Shown: positions 1 through 10,501 of the stretch, piece after piece | Position numbering within the stretch: the stretch's first letter is position 1 | Layout of the letters: every line of letters starts with the position of its first letter | Assembly: GCA_030620095.1 (NCBI GenBank) | Contig: JAUTXW010005180.1 | Span: 849,501-913,500 of the forward strand | Reading direction: 5' to 3' | Length of the DNA: 64,000 nt | Source of the DNA: Kuschelorhynchus macadamiae | Taxonomy: Eukaryota; Arthropoda; Insecta; Coleoptera; Curculionidae | Position numbers and translations under genes: made by a program | Notes under the pieces: model-generated | What the model saw: the letters and a program-made list of their open reading frames with translations, nothing else | Told to the model about the DNA's origin: nothing | Database searches by the model: none

Positions 1-312
1 CACGATTTATATTTAAATTTTAAAGAAAACAAATTTTCTGCTCTATATGAAATGTTTGCCAATTTTAGAAATTCTTACTATGGATTGACAAGTGAACCAA
101 TTTTTGCGCCTGAAAAATTTAAGACAACTTCGCCTATTTCACACATTGATTGCTCTCATCAGAAGGAATCGCTTCAAAGTGGTTCTGTAGTTATAAGAGT
201 TGAATTTGAAACAAATGAAAATATTCAAAAAAATACCTCTGTTTATTGTCTCATCCTCCACGATAAAATATTTAGCTATAATCCTCTAACAAAAATAGTT
301 AAACAACTTTAA
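1..312 (+). CDS. C-terminal part of a virus-like/mobile-element protein, open at the window edge
   Basis: The frame is open from base 1 to the TAA at 310-312, so the protein starts left of the window and the ATG at 52 need not be its start. The visible 103 residues end in a beta-strand-like, hydrophilic tail (motifs SPISHIDCS, YCLILHD, YNPLTK). I recall similar tails in multi-copy, unnamed insect ORFs that travel with the downstream ORF at 484-930. I suspect a structural (capsid-like) protein of an endogenised small DNA virus or a self-synthesising transposon, but I cannot name the family. It lies in the apparent intron left of the pentraxin exon at 2168 and is co-oriented with the 484-930 ORF. 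It has no stop or frameshift in the visible part. Confidence 0.4.
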   Translation, partial: HDLYLNFKENKFSALYEMFANFRNSYYGLTSEPIFAPEKFKTTSPISHIDCSHQKESLQSGSVVIRVEFETNENIQKNTSVYCLILHDKIFSYNPLTKIVKQL

Positions 313-483
313 TACGCATGCGTCAGTTTTAATATTTATAGCATGACACAAAGAAATTTCTTTCATTATGGATTATATGCATCGGTTAATCATTTTTCAA
401 CACAAATTACAAGAGTTAAAGAAACAGATAGAAGAATACCAATTAAAATTTGAAATGGTAAAAAAATTTCACTATTTAAAGAT

Positions 484-930
484 ATGAAAGTAATTGTAGA
501 TATACAAGGATTTAAAGTGGAGAACAATAAGTTAATTGTTAAAGAATTGGCAGCATACGATGGGTTTAAAATCAGCCACCACATATTTAAAGCGCCCTTT
601 CCTATGAATCATTTACCATCAAAACTATACAGCAACGCTATTTGGCTAATGAACAATCATCATTGTATCGATTGGGATGAAGGATTTACTCCTTATCATA
701 GATGTCGAGATGTTATCAGAAATTTAACCGAAAAAGTCGACTTTATCTATGTTAAGGGTGAAGAAAAGGCGGAGTTTGTCAGAAAATATTCTCAAAAACC
801 AGTTATTGAATTTGATGAACAGCCAGCTCTACAGAAATTGGAACCATGCTGCTTTTATCATCAGAAAAATCTATGTTTTTGTGCATTAGCAAATGTTTTT
901 CATTTGTATAACTATTTTTTTATGAAATAA
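484..930 (+). CDS. Virus-like/mobile-element ORF, 148 residues, unknown function
   Basis: This is an intact ORF with a normal ATG, a C-terminal Cys/His cluster (C-C-x2-H, then C-x-C) and a conserved-looking opening IVDIQGF followed by IVKELA. It reads as a real protein rather than an AT-rich chance ORF (mixed composition, several Trp, Cys and His). I recall the opening motif from unnamed ORFs repeated across insect genomes. The spacing of the acidic residue and the IVKEL segment is reminiscent of RNase H-fold exonucleases, but I see no full catalytic set and make no enzyme claim. A TATA-like stretch (tatttata) sits at about 334-341 upstream, and AATAAA overlaps the stop region near 925. It converges with the minus-strand ORFs 958-1820, only 27 bases away. 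Function is unassigned. Confidence 0.45.
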   Translation: MKVIVDIQGFKVENNKLIVKELAAYDGFKISHHIFKAPFPMNHLPSKLYSNAIWLMNNHHCIDWDEGFTPYHRCRDVIRNLTEKVDFIYVKGEEKAEFVRKYSQKPVIEFDEQPALQKLEPCCFYHQKNLCFCALANVFHLYNYFFMK

Positions 931-957
931 AACGATTCGTTTTAAAATATATTTGTT

Positions 958-1218
958 TTATTGGTTAAATATTCCTTTATAGATATGTTCGCTTAACACT
1001 AATTGTTTTAAATCATGTATAAATTTTCTTTCATTTTTACTTTTAAGAAAATCTATACATGCCTTAGCAGCTAGTTCACATAATTCTGCATGTTCCATAT
1101 AGTGCAAATAAACAGTAATGTTTTGAGCTTCACTGCTTTGTCCGTCAAACGCAAAAAACTCAGAGCAAGCTTTAGACATTATGAATTCTTCATACATTTC
1201 TCTAACAACTTCCTCCAT
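958..1218 (-). CDS. Small minus-strand ORF of the convergent virus-like cluster (86 residues)
   Basis: This is an acidic/charged helical protein with two Cys-Glu-Leu-like patches and no recognised domain. It starts at an ATG (complement of 1216-1218) and stops 27 bases from the end of the plus-strand ORF 484-930, giving a tail-to-tail layout with overlapping poly(A)-type signals between the two. It follows the minus ORFs 1497-1820 and 1322-1528 in the same transcriptional direction. The three may be separate small proteins or pieces of one frame-broken or spliced gene; the sequence alone does not decide. Function is unknown. Confidence 0.35.
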   Translation of the reverse strand: MEEVVREMYEEFIMSKACSEFFAFDGQSSEAQNITVYLHYMEHAELCELAAKACIDFLKSKNERKFIHDLKQLVLSEHIYKGIFNQ

Positions 1219-1321
1219 GATTACACTAAACGTTCTTCCTCTTTTAAAATGTCTTTCACTAGAACGGGATCTTCAATATATTTTTTCAATTTAAGAAGAT
1301 GATAACCAAATCCCAATCCCC

Positions 1322-1528
1322 TTATGACATGAATAAGTTGTTTAAATCTAATGTTTCACAATATTTGTCACATGCAGATGCAGCACTCGCATACTCATTC
1401 GATAGTTTCTCGTAATAATGACACCATTGTGGTCTGCTTTGCATAGAATCCTGACAATAAGAAAATGATAACAAGTAGAATTCTTTACTTAACTTTTTAA
1501 CAGCTTTCACTAACTTGCACATGACCAC
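1322..1528 (-). CDS. Small minus-strand ORF of the virus-like cluster (68 residues)
   Basis: This ORF overlaps the end of the 1497-1820 ORF by 32 bases in a different frame, the sort of packing seen in compact viral or element genomes. The product is rich in Lys, Tyr, Ser and Cys and has no recognised motif. The overlap could be genuine translation coupling or one old frameshift splitting a longer protein. No function can be proposed. Confidence 0.3.
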   Translation of the reverse strand: MVMCKLVKAVKKLSKEFYLLSFSYCQDSMQSRPQWCHYYEKLSNEYASAASACDKYCETLDLNNLFMS

Positions 1529-1820
1529 AACACCTTTTTATAGATCGCGGTGGTCCATCTATACAGTCACCCTCTTGGTTATGATGAGTATAACACGGTA
1601 AATTTAACTGTAATTTCTTGTCACGTCTATAGCGTTTTGGTAGCTTTTCCCAAATTTGTAACAACTCGACTGACTCTACAAATCTTCTTAAGTAATTAAG
1701 AGGAATATATTTTAGATCACCCACCGGAATGTCCCACAATGGCGCCGTTAGTGCTAAACAAATAACTTCACCAACACGTTCAATAATATCTTCGGTAGGT
1801 ACTGTATTCAACGAACCCAT
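1497..1820 (-). CDS. Minus-strand ORF of the virus-like cluster, Cys/His-rich C-terminus (107 residues)
   Basis: This is the first ORF of the minus-strand set. The start codon is the complement of 1818-1820. Upstream on the minus strand are a TATA-like element (tatttaag, complement of about 1873-1880) and two inverted CCAAT boxes in a GC-rich block at 1905-2035, so it has its own promoter-like region. The C-terminal 35 residues carry Cys and His residues (C-x3-H-H, C-I-D, R-C-C-G-H) that could bind zinc. The N-terminal half is hydrophobic/helical. I do not recognise a family. The promoter layout and overlap with the next ORF support a virus-like or self-mobile origin in the pentraxin intron. 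Confidence 0.35.
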   Translation of the reverse strand: MGSLNTVPTEDIIERVGEVICLALTAPLWDIPVGDLKYIPLNYLRRFVESVELLQIWEKLPKRYRRDKKLQLNLPCYTHHNQEGDCIDGPPRSIKRCCGHVQVSESC

Positions 1821-1904
1821 CTGACTAAATTTAAGAGATGAAAATGAATTGATCTGTTAGGTTGGCTGCTAGCGCTTAAATAAAACATCTCCCTCCGGAT
1901 GCAC

Positions 1905-2035
1905 ACGTAAGAGTGGGGAAGACCAATCAGAATCAAGCAGAGTCAAGTAGGCGTGGCAGGGACAGGCGCGGGAAGTGGGAGACCAATGAAAAAAGTGGTG
2001 GGGGGAGCGAGACTAACCCCCCAATCCCCTCTACT
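1905..2035 (-). promoter_or_regulatory. GC-rich promoter-like block of the virus-like cluster
   Basis: This is a sharply GC-richer block in AT-rich DNA. It has two copies of gaccaat (near 1920 and 1980, reading as ATTGGTC on the minus strand) and G/C runs near 2000-2030. It sits 85-215 bp upstream of the minus-strand ORF at 1820 and ends abruptly at about 2040. It may also mark the terminus of the inserted element. The promoter role is inferred. Confidence 0.35.
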
Positions 2036-2167
2036 CGTATTATAGTTTTTTTATTATTTTTTCATTACTCGGTTTATCTGATTTCATTTATATCATACAT
2101 ATTCAATATTTAATTATACAGTTCCATTAAAAACAAATTTTGTAAAATTATGGATTAAATATTTCAG

Positions 2168-2376
2168 AACATGAAGAGGAACGACTTATAAGAGCTTGGA
2201 TTTCTCCACACGGAAGTCACATAAATCTAGAGGTACTGGAGGTATCAGTATTTAGCATTCCTATGCACTTTATTGAAAACGAATGGTACCACATCTGTCA
2301 GTCTTGGTCTTCACTTCATGGATCTTGGAGTTTATATTTGAACGGAAAGTTAGAAGCGAGCGGATACACACCGAAG
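2168..2376 (+). CDS. Pentraxin-domain protein, internal exon
   Basis: The acceptor is atttcag at 2161-2167 and the donor is GTAAAT at 2377. The exon enters with two bases of a split codon and is then open for 69 codons. It encodes the core of a pentraxin/laminin-G-like jelly-roll domain. The pentraxin signature HxCx[ST]Wx[ST] is matched exactly as HICQSWSS at 2290-2313, preceded by EW-Y and followed by the typical strand SWSLYLNGK. Pentraxins are calcium-dependent secreted or membrane-anchored recognition proteins. The start and signal peptide must lie on exons left of the window, because the ORFs at 1-1820 are unrelated. Splicing to 4332 is phase 0 and restores the rest of the domain. Confidence 0.85.
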
Positions 2377-2833
2377 GTAAATTTTATTTTTTCCAAAATA
2401 ACAAAATTACGCTCTGCATTTGTAATGACACATTAAAAATGTTAAAGTGTTTAATTAAAGTATGAATAAAAATTGACTGATAGTAAAATAAAGCAACGAT
2501 GTGGGGGGATCATTCAATAGAATTTTCTCTTTTTCTGTTCATTATTCTTACGAGATCCAGCCTCCAGTATATACAATTTTTTATGATTTATTATTTCATT
2601 TTTATTATTGTCTATTTTTTTAAGTAACTTTATTGATACAATCTATAATAATATAAACTAGCGAGTAACCGCGACTTTGTTCGCTTATGATAGCGAAAGG
2701 GATATAAAGAAATACTTAAATCGCCTTATTTAAATACCTCTTTATAAACCATGTTTTTTGTTGCATTTTATTTCAATTTTTATCAACAGGGGCTCGGGAG
2801 ATTTTTGTTTACAAATTATTTCCGATTTTTTGG

Positions 2834-3600
2834 AACACCCTGTATACGTTTTTAAAAAATATGTAAAAAAATAAAATAAAAAATACTTGTTCAAGCGTTT
2901 CTTTTAAAAAACTAACCGTTTTTAATTTAAAAAACTAACCGTTTTTTAAATTAAAAAAAATTGTAATATTGTAGGGGCGGGTTTCATACCCTTGAAACTT
3001 GATTTTTGAAACATCCCTTTTTATCGAACCTAGTGATTAATCATTGGCCCGATTGTTTGAAATACCTATACATTTTTAAGAAATTTTAAAATATTTTAAG
3101 TTTAAGCGTTTTTCCGAAAAACCAACTGTTTTTTAAATAAAAAAATGCTGTAATATTTAAGGGGCGGTTTCACGCCCTTAAAATTTAAGTTTTGAAAAAT
3201 CTCTTTTTATCGAACCTCTAAACCTTACTATCAACCTGTGTGCCAAAATGCAACTCTTTACGTCAAGCGCTTTGGCAGAATCGTGATTAATCAATGACCC
3301 AATTGTTTGAAAAACCATGTATACATTTTTAAGAAATTTTAGAATATAAAAAATAGTCAAATAAAATACACGAGTTTAAGCATTTTTCCAAAAGACCAAC
3401 CGGTTTTTAAATAAAAAAATGTTGTAATATTTAAGGGGCGGTTTCATCCCCTTGAAATTTCAGTTTTGAAATTTTTTTTTCTTTTCGAACCTCTACATCA
3501 TAATATCAACCAGTGTGCCAAAATGTAGCTTTTTACGTCAAGCGGTTTGAGCAGAATCGTGATTAATCAGTAACGTGATTTTTTGAAACACCCTGTATAA
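2834..3600. repeat. Diverged tandem repeat, three units of about 225-275 bp
   Basis: Each unit ends in a form of tttgaaacaccctgtatac followed by a run like atttttaagaaatttt (near 2834, 3056, 3307 and 3586). Each also contains a form of taatatttaaggggcggttt (near 2967, 3151 and 3427). The first unit lacks about 80 bp (a block with cgaacctct, then tcaacctgtgtgccaaaatg) that the second and third share. Confidence 0.75.
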
Positions 3601-3931
3601 ATTTACAATACAAAAAACAGTGTTGAAATGAAAAAAATCATATTAGTCGGTACAGTACAACTCTCTCACAAACTTGTGAAAAATTTGGCTTAGTGTTTTA
3701 AATATATAGATTTTTTAGTTAAAAAGGTTTTATTCGTTTAGTTAGTTATTTTCTTTTGCCAAATAGGATTTGCACCAAAATTTGAACTCCGTTGGATCCA
3801 GATTTTTAATACTGATGTTTTTCGTTATCTAGGAATCTAAAGTGACTACTTTGGGCTGATAAATAAGTATAAACAATAGTACTTCTGACATTCGTTTGCA
3901 TATCTCGAATTTTAAGGACGAAATCAATTAC

Positions 3932-4142
3932 ACCCGTATTCACTAATGAGGTTTAAATTTTAGGCCAGGTCTAACTTGACAGTTATAGGTTTAAGATGAC
4001 ATTTTTAACAATTCAACAAATGATTTTTCTAAATGTCACAATTACAGTGACATAAGCGAAACATAACTGGCGAACTAAGAGTTTTAAGTACCATGACAAC
4101 TAGACCTATCTAACACTTAAACCTTTCTAGTGAATACGGGGG
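3932..4142. mobile_element. MITE-like element with inverted termini
   Basis: The left end, cacccgtattcacta at 3931-3945, is matched by the reverse complement of tagtgaatacgggggt ending at 4142. Homology continues inward for about 50 bp (aggtttaa, then aggtctaac/aggtctagt). The roughly 210-bp interior has no ORF. It is noncoding and sits in the pentraxin intron. Confidence 0.6.
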
Positions 4143-4331
4143 TAAATGTTTTCCCGAGTTTAAATAATCAAGCACATATATACATTTATTTAATTTCTGT
4201 AAAATTTATGGTTGTTGGATCTTAAACAGCCCTATCTAAATTATTTTTGTGTCAGAAAATTAGTTATGTTTTTGTGTTAAATTTGAAAATATGTCTTGTG
4301 AAATATTTAGATAAACATGTTTTTTTTTCAG

Positions 4332-4997
4332 CTCAAGAAAATGGCAATAGACTCTGGCGGAGACATAGTAGTAGGTCAAGAGTACACTGATTTTGACAAA
4401 GGCTTGGACGACGGCATCGAAGGTGATATATCGGGATTCAACTTCGTATTGGCTTCTACATTTAACAACGCCAACATAAATAAGTATCCGGTTAAACCCT
4501 TTTATGCACCAAATAATATTTATAAAAGAGAAATCAAAGAACTAAAAACTCTACTGGATGATCCATTTTTCACAAACAACAGATCTTTTCGTACAGCAAT
4601 GAATGAAAACAATGAAGGCAACGAAAAAACACACTCTCGACGTCAAATCTGGGATGAAAGTTTGCTGTTATTTTCACAGCTTAAAGGAATACCTCCACTA
4701 CCTTTAGATGAACATCACCAAATACAAAATCAAGAAGTACCTTTATACGAAGCACCAATAAATCCTCAGATTCAACCAAAATTACCACTAGAGCTCTCAA
4801 TATCAAAAGGATTACCGATAGGGGACTATATTAAAAAACCTTTAGGGTTACTTTTGGTAAACTTAAGTAGTGACTGTGGATACCTACGAGGAGCTCCGTT
4901 AAGTGGAAAGGGTGTTCTAGTCAGCTGGACAAAAACTAATGTTAGGGTTTTTGGTGGTGCCATTTTGAAGAAAGTTCCGCCATTTTGTGTTAAATGA
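4332..4997 (+). CDS. Pentraxin-domain protein, terminal exon
   Basis: The acceptor is tttttcag at 4324-4331 and the stop TGA is at 4995-4997, giving 221 residues. Residues 1-45 complete the pentraxin domain: a Gly-rich strand (SGGDIVVGQE) followed by the acidic loop and GDISGFNFVL, the conserved end of pentraxin domains. The domain is followed by about 165 further residues that are Pro/Gln-rich (region around 4680-4800) and finish with two Cys and a tail SWTKTNVRVFGGAILK. That tail is more conserved-looking than the linker and may be a second module. I recall a pentraxin-like gene (b6) in Drosophila but cannot assert orthology. The ATG at 4341 is internal, not a start. The gene's 5' exons are outside the window. 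Confidence 0.82.
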   Translation, partial: LKKMAIDSGGDIVVGQEYTDFDKGLDDGIEGDISGFNFVLASTFNNANINKYPVKPFYAPNNIYKREIKELKTLLDDPFFTNNRSFRTAMNENNEGNEKTHSRRQIWDESLLLFSQLKGIPPLPLDEHHQIQNQEVPLYEAPINPQIQPKLPLELSISKGLPIGDYIKKPLGLLLVNLSSDCGYLRGAPLSGKGVLVSWTKTNVRVFGGAILKKVPPFCVK

Positions 4998-6172
4998 AAA
5001 CGCTCAAACTATACATTGACATCATAACATCTTAGTATTTGTTGCAGACAGGACAACATTAAAATTTCTAGCTAGTGAATCTTTATTACGTATATATTTG
5101 TAGTGAATCTTGACAATCTGCCGATTTTAATTTTTAAAATTACTTTACCACATTCGTTCTAGATTCATTCATAAAATTTGATTTTACTCCTGTATAAATT
5201 GGCTTTGAGGTATGTAAAAAAAATAATTCTTTTCTTTGCTGCCTCTCTAGATATCATTTAAGGTAGTATCTGATCTTATTAAACTGAATATGTATGCAGA
5301 TATTGTTTCTACTTCTTACTATATATGTCTGAATGTTCGAAATAGAGTAAGAGTAAAAGGAATAACCTTTTTTACAGGATGTCTCACAGAGTGTAACCTA
5401 AAGAAATCCTAAGATAGAGGACATCATTACCATCCTTTTAAACCAATATGCTGTTATTTGGAATTCAATGTTTAAAAAATATTATTATACTAAGGTTTTT
5501 CTTGATGTATACTACCCTCACACCTAAACATTAATATATCACACTGAGAAGGCGCTAGTGTGGCTAGTAAGACGCCTCTTAACGCCTTTTTATATCAGTG
5601 TAATGCTATTCAGCCGGATTCTTCGCGTTTTAAAGGCAACTTTAACTAGCTAAGAAACAAAAAAAATTAAGTTTGTTAGTTATTATTATTTGTTAGTTAG
5701 TTATTCGGTCAGCGAATTTTTATTTGATATATTTTAATAAGTTTATCTGGTGCGATGTAATTTATTGCATTGTGATTTATGTTTTTATATCAAATTATTC
5801 TATGTTCTTATTAATAAACAACATTATTATTATTATTTGGTAAAATGGGTTTCTGATGGGCAAAATTTAATAAAATAAAATTGGCGCCATCAACAGTACA
5901 GGCGTCGCGATGCCAAAGAGAAACAAAACAAATAGATTTTCAAAAATCTAAGATTTCCAAAATACGTGTAATTTTGTCTTTTCCTCCAACTTGATTACTA
6001 AACTGGTTACTGAAATATACAGGTTGATTTAATTTAATTCCAAACGCTGATTTCTCATGATTTAACGAGGATAGAAAGTGTTGTAAAAGTAGTTACCTAC
6101 TTATTTCAGTATATCTTATTAATTTTGAGAGCTAAAAGAAGCTCGACGCCGTCAACAGTATAAGCAGCGCCA
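4998..6172. other. Intergenic, nothing recognised
   Basis: AT-rich sequence downstream of the pentraxin stop, presumably including the 3'UTR. A possible poly(A) signal AATAAA lies at about 5813. No gene is visible. Confidence 0.5.
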
Positions 6173-6497
6173 CGACAAGAAAAACAAATCAACTGCAGAA
6201 ACTTTAAAATTCAAAATCAAACGTACGTCTATTTCTAAGACATTTTTGTTATTTTCACCAAATTGATGGCAATATTAGTTTTTAAGATATGGGTATATTT
6301 TTTAAACCTGACAATTTTTAGAAATTTTTTGGATCAAAAGTCAAAATCGTTGAAAAATTCATACTACTAATCGACCCGCTGAATGTATGAAACCAATATA
6401 ACAATCAATTTGGTGAAATAAACAGATGTCTTAGAAATATAGGTAGATTTGAAGTTAGGCTTTTAAAGTTTGACAATTGCTTTGCTTGTTTCTTGAC
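6173..6497. repeat. Imperfect inverted repeat, arms about 103 bp
   Basis: The left arm 6173-6275 and right arm 6395-6497 pair as reverse complements with scattered mismatches (best block: atttctaagacat and caccaaattgat). They are separated by about 120 bp. No ORF is present; it looks like a foldback or MITE core. Confidence 0.65.
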
Positions 6498-7600
6498 TAA
6501 ATAATTACATTTTACTCAATTAAATGACTACTTTTTACCAAATTTTGATATCCATATTTCCGAGATATCGGCGTTTGGAGTATAATACTTTTGAAGTACT
6601 TGAAGTTGTTTTGTCTGTTTTAGGCGTCGCGACGTCTGTTGATTTTATTTTAGCAGTATATAATTACATTTTATTCCAGATAATAAACACTTATTCACTA
6701 CACTTTTCCATACTTGTTAATTCGCAAGCCAAACAGCATTTGAAGATAAAGATAAAATACAATATAATATAATATTAGCAAATGTTGGCAAATATATGCA
6801 GTAATTTTTGCCTCGTTTTTAGCATATCGTTTTAGACACTGGAGTTAAGTCAGAAAATGTTTAGAAATAAAAAAAAATGTCTCTTAAACCGCTGAATTTT
6901 GGATAACAACATATGGTTTTAAACGATTGGTGATAAAGATGAGGTTTTCTATCACGAGGACTTGTTTGAAATACTGTGTCTCAACTGTATGAAAAAAAGA
7001 ACGATAAAACGATTTGAGAAATACAGTGATTTTTTGTTTAAAATTTTCAATAAGAGTTTCCGTTAATTTCATAACAAGTCTGATTTTGGCAAATCATATA
7101 TAAACTCTTACGCCTTTGTCAAATATCTAACGGCAAATTCACCAAATATATTGTTTTAATTTAGATTGTATTAAGAATATATCGTGCTCAAAGTGTGCGT
7201 GACTGATTTGTCTCAAGTCTTTAATTTATTTTTTATTTAAAGTAAAATAGTTACAATTAGTTTTTCTATGATTGCCAAAAATACTATTGCCATTTGCGAT
7301 CGAATTCTCTGAAAAATATTTTACACTAAAGGTCAAATATAGTTTACGAAATAATTTGTTCAAGTTAAGTAAAATGGAAATCCCTAAATTTAAAAGTATA
7401 TTTATTTTCACCCTCGGTAAAATAATATTGATATTTACTAAAAACAAATCTCAGTTAATGTTTATTGTTACTATATGATCTGATTGTTAGTAATTTATAT
7501 AATTTAAAATACAGTGTAATTCTAGTCCAATAACTGTTTTTTTTTTGTTTTAAGTCTATCAGAATTAATGATAGCCTTTCGCCTTGGAAAACTTTTTGGG

Positions 7601-7712
<112 letters not shown>

Positions 7713-8289
7713 TTATTTCGAGAAAATGTTATTCTTCATAATTTTTTTTTTGTGCACTTTAGTTTTCTAAATTTATCTATCTTGTTTGCCTTCTTTTTAT
7801 TTAAGAAAAAAAAACCGCAGAAAAACGCATTTTCCAATAGACATAACCTCACTCAGGGATACTCCTACAAAAAAATTCATAAATTGGACCTTACTTCCCT
7901 CGTACAGTATTTTACTTCATGCCATTGGCAAATTAAGAAGCATTTATGAGGTCACGGTCAAACCTTGGCTTGGAGGTAGCCTTACCCAAAAAAGATATCT
8001 TTTTAGAATTTGATATTTGAAAAAAAATTCTCAGATTTTGTTATGAATTAGGTTAAGCATCTTTGAAAGTGGAGTATATTTAACAAATCGGTTTCTGAAA
8101 ATTGTGTTATTATATTTAATAAATGCCCCTTTTTTGCCTCGGGCCACTGAATTCTTTGGTGTTTAAATCAAGCACGCCCGGGAACATCCGAATTTTGGTA
8201 TATTTCCTTTCATTTTTACCTATATAGGATTCACTAATAAATTATTTGATACATAGGGTTCTTTCGGTTACTGATTGAATTTGAGATGA

Positions 8290-9290
8290 TTTAAATCAAC
8301 AACCTCCTTAGTTTATTTCCGGATATGAATGCTGCTTTAAATCTCCTTGATTTGCCAAATTTGCTTATCTTTTTTGAAATTGTATAAATTGTTATAAAAG
8401 CGTTTGTTGACTGGTCTTCAACTAGGCATTTGGAACTTTTCAGTATAACCATTTTGCATGAGATCTTCTGTAATATTGCTAATTTCTCCATCTAGGGAAG
8501 GCTGATCGGTGCTTATCGCCCGTATCGCCCCTGCTCGATTATATAGAATCTTCATTATATCTTGTTTCGTAATTGTAGAATGGTTAGACTTCTGGTTGAG
8601 ATACTGTCCCCTTCCCTTGTTTTCTGTATACATTGCTCTTAATAGTGTTGTCACTTCTTTTAAGGAGAACGTCGAGAAGCGATCAACATGAATTTTGCAT
8701 AGCGAAGTTTACAGTCGCGCGCATATAATTTTTAAATGACCTAAGAATTTTTTTTAAGAAGACTTGTTTGTCGTTTTTGTCCGAAATGATGAGATGTCGT
8801 GGATATATTGCAACCAAATTTTATGTTTGCTCTTTTTATTGTGCAAGTTTTAAACCATTCTATAAATATATTGACTGCTACTGGAGAGAGATATGAACCC
8901 ATCAGGAGGCAGTCGTCCTGGGCGCAGAACGATTCTTGGAAGTAATCATTACCAAGACAACACTTTAACATATTAATTACTCCCTCGCAGCGTTGTCAGT
9001 AGCTCTAGGGTATTATCTTCCCAAAGCTCTGTCTTAACGATGGTGAACGACTTTTCCAAAGAGAAATTTGGGTAAAAACTCTCCAGAATAGCACTGGATG
9101 AAAAGTATATTTTTTAACAAGAAATATTCTCTATATCCAAAGAACCCAAAGAACTGTTTCTGACAAATTGAATTTTTGGCTAATTTGTCTATTAGTAACC
9201 CCCTCTGTGGACAGTCGGTATATTTCAGCTTAAAATTGCTGGTATACGAGTGTAAATCTAATATTTGAACTATTTTTTGCACTTCTATGT
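8290..9290 (-). pseudogene. Penelope-like retroelement, reverse transcriptase relic
   Basis: Minus-strand fragments in shifting frames follow the order of a Penelope-like RT. Around 8880-8960 is the segment CLLMGSYLSPVAVNIFIEWF, the conserved MGSPLSP block. Just after it, in another frame (about 8780-8810), WLQYIHD stands where W-x-RYVDD is expected, so the catalytic YVDD has become YIHD. Around 8450-8600 is a NRA...NGY block that follows the RT, and at 8290-8380 a K-x-R-x-LL tail. At least three frameshifts and the lost catalytic motif make it dead. The N-terminal part (9034-9282) is too eroded to align by eye. No GIY-YIG endonuclease part was found. The hammerhead-like repeats at 10.6 kb could belong to the same class of element. 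Confidence 0.7.
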
Positions 9291-10501
9291 TTTTCTAAAG
9301 ACAGCTCTTTGGAGGGTTATATTTCCAAAACCGTTAAAAGTTAGGACCCGACCTGCTTCATAAAATCCAGACTACAACATATAAAAGTTTCAGCGAATTT
9401 CATTGAAGCCGATTTTCTATAAGGTTTACAGGCGGTCCCTAAAATTTATTTGATTTACATTAAATTTAATTTCTATTTGTGTATTCTATTATAATACAGA
9501 TAAATTCAAGTAAAACAAACATATAAAAAGAAAAATTCGATTTTAAAATATTTTAATACAATATGTTTTGATTATTAATATTTTTAAGACTACTTTCACT
9601 ATAAATGTGTTTTTATCTTCGTTAAAAATTTAACACATTTGACTCACAATACTCCATGTAAAATAGTCATTTTTCATTCGATTTAGTTAACTGATTGATT
9701 GATTTATGGATATCCATATCAAAAATTAAAGGCATACATTTACATTCCTATTATTTATTTAAAAAAAATACCCTTTAACAATTGTTTTGGTACACGGTAG
9801 TCACGGTACCTCTTTCATATGGGAAACCATTTCATGTAATGTACCGATACAGTAATGGTTAAGGTTGTAATTTTTAAACAAATAGACAGTGATGCTCTAA
9901 ATTTGCTGCATATAATTGTAAAAATAATTTAATCGGCCAAAGCAAATAAACGGTTTGAAATGTATTTTTATCCTTATACCTTACTTTGGGAAAATCTACT
10001 TAGTGTCAGTTTTGTCGGAACTAGAAGTAGATAGATTCCCAAGCTCTAAAGATAGTGTCTCACGTCCAAAGTTTTAACTCTTATCAGTAATTTTAGGAAA
10101 AAACGTATTATATTGTATTGTTAAGAATAAGAGTTTGTGGTACTTTTTCTAAACGTGCATGTTTATTTGTTTATAAATATTTTCTACCCCTCAAATTTTA
10201 ACTCATGTACTAAGACCAAAGTATCAAAAGGATAATACACCAGAAATAAATTTATCTGTAAAATCAAGATCACGATCAAGGTCAACGTCGTCAAATTATT
10301 TTATTGTCATCGGTACTATATACATGTGCAAACGTTTAAAGCAACTGGAGTTGGTCAAAACTGACTTAAAATTAAAAATAAAATCTTGTGGATAGGCCAG
10401 TTTTGCAATGTTTTTGTCTTGGATATTTTTAGCAAAGAGATTTTAATGTTATTGGGAATGTCTTTAGCTATCCATTGTTACCATTTACTCTGGATTTACT
10501 A
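9291..10501. other. Intergenic, nothing recognised
   Basis: AT-rich DNA without a convincing ORF, exon or repeat structure by eye. Confidence 0.45.

Larger units (their letters stand above)
2377..4331 (+). other. Intron of the pentraxin gene
   Basis: This phase-0 intron joins the two pentraxin exons. It contains a decayed tandem repeat (2834-3600) and a MITE-like inverted repeat (3932-4142), both listed separately. I see no coding exon inside it. Confidence 0.8.

Noticed and set aside
2283..2465. 60-codon plus ORF starting MVPHLSV
   Set aside because: Out-of-frame shadow of the pentraxin exon running into the intron.
4317..4340. ATG at 4317 or 4341 as start of an independent gene
   Set aside because: 4317 lies in the polypyrimidine tract of the intron. 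The frame continues the pentraxin domain from the upstream exon, so 4341 is an internal Met.
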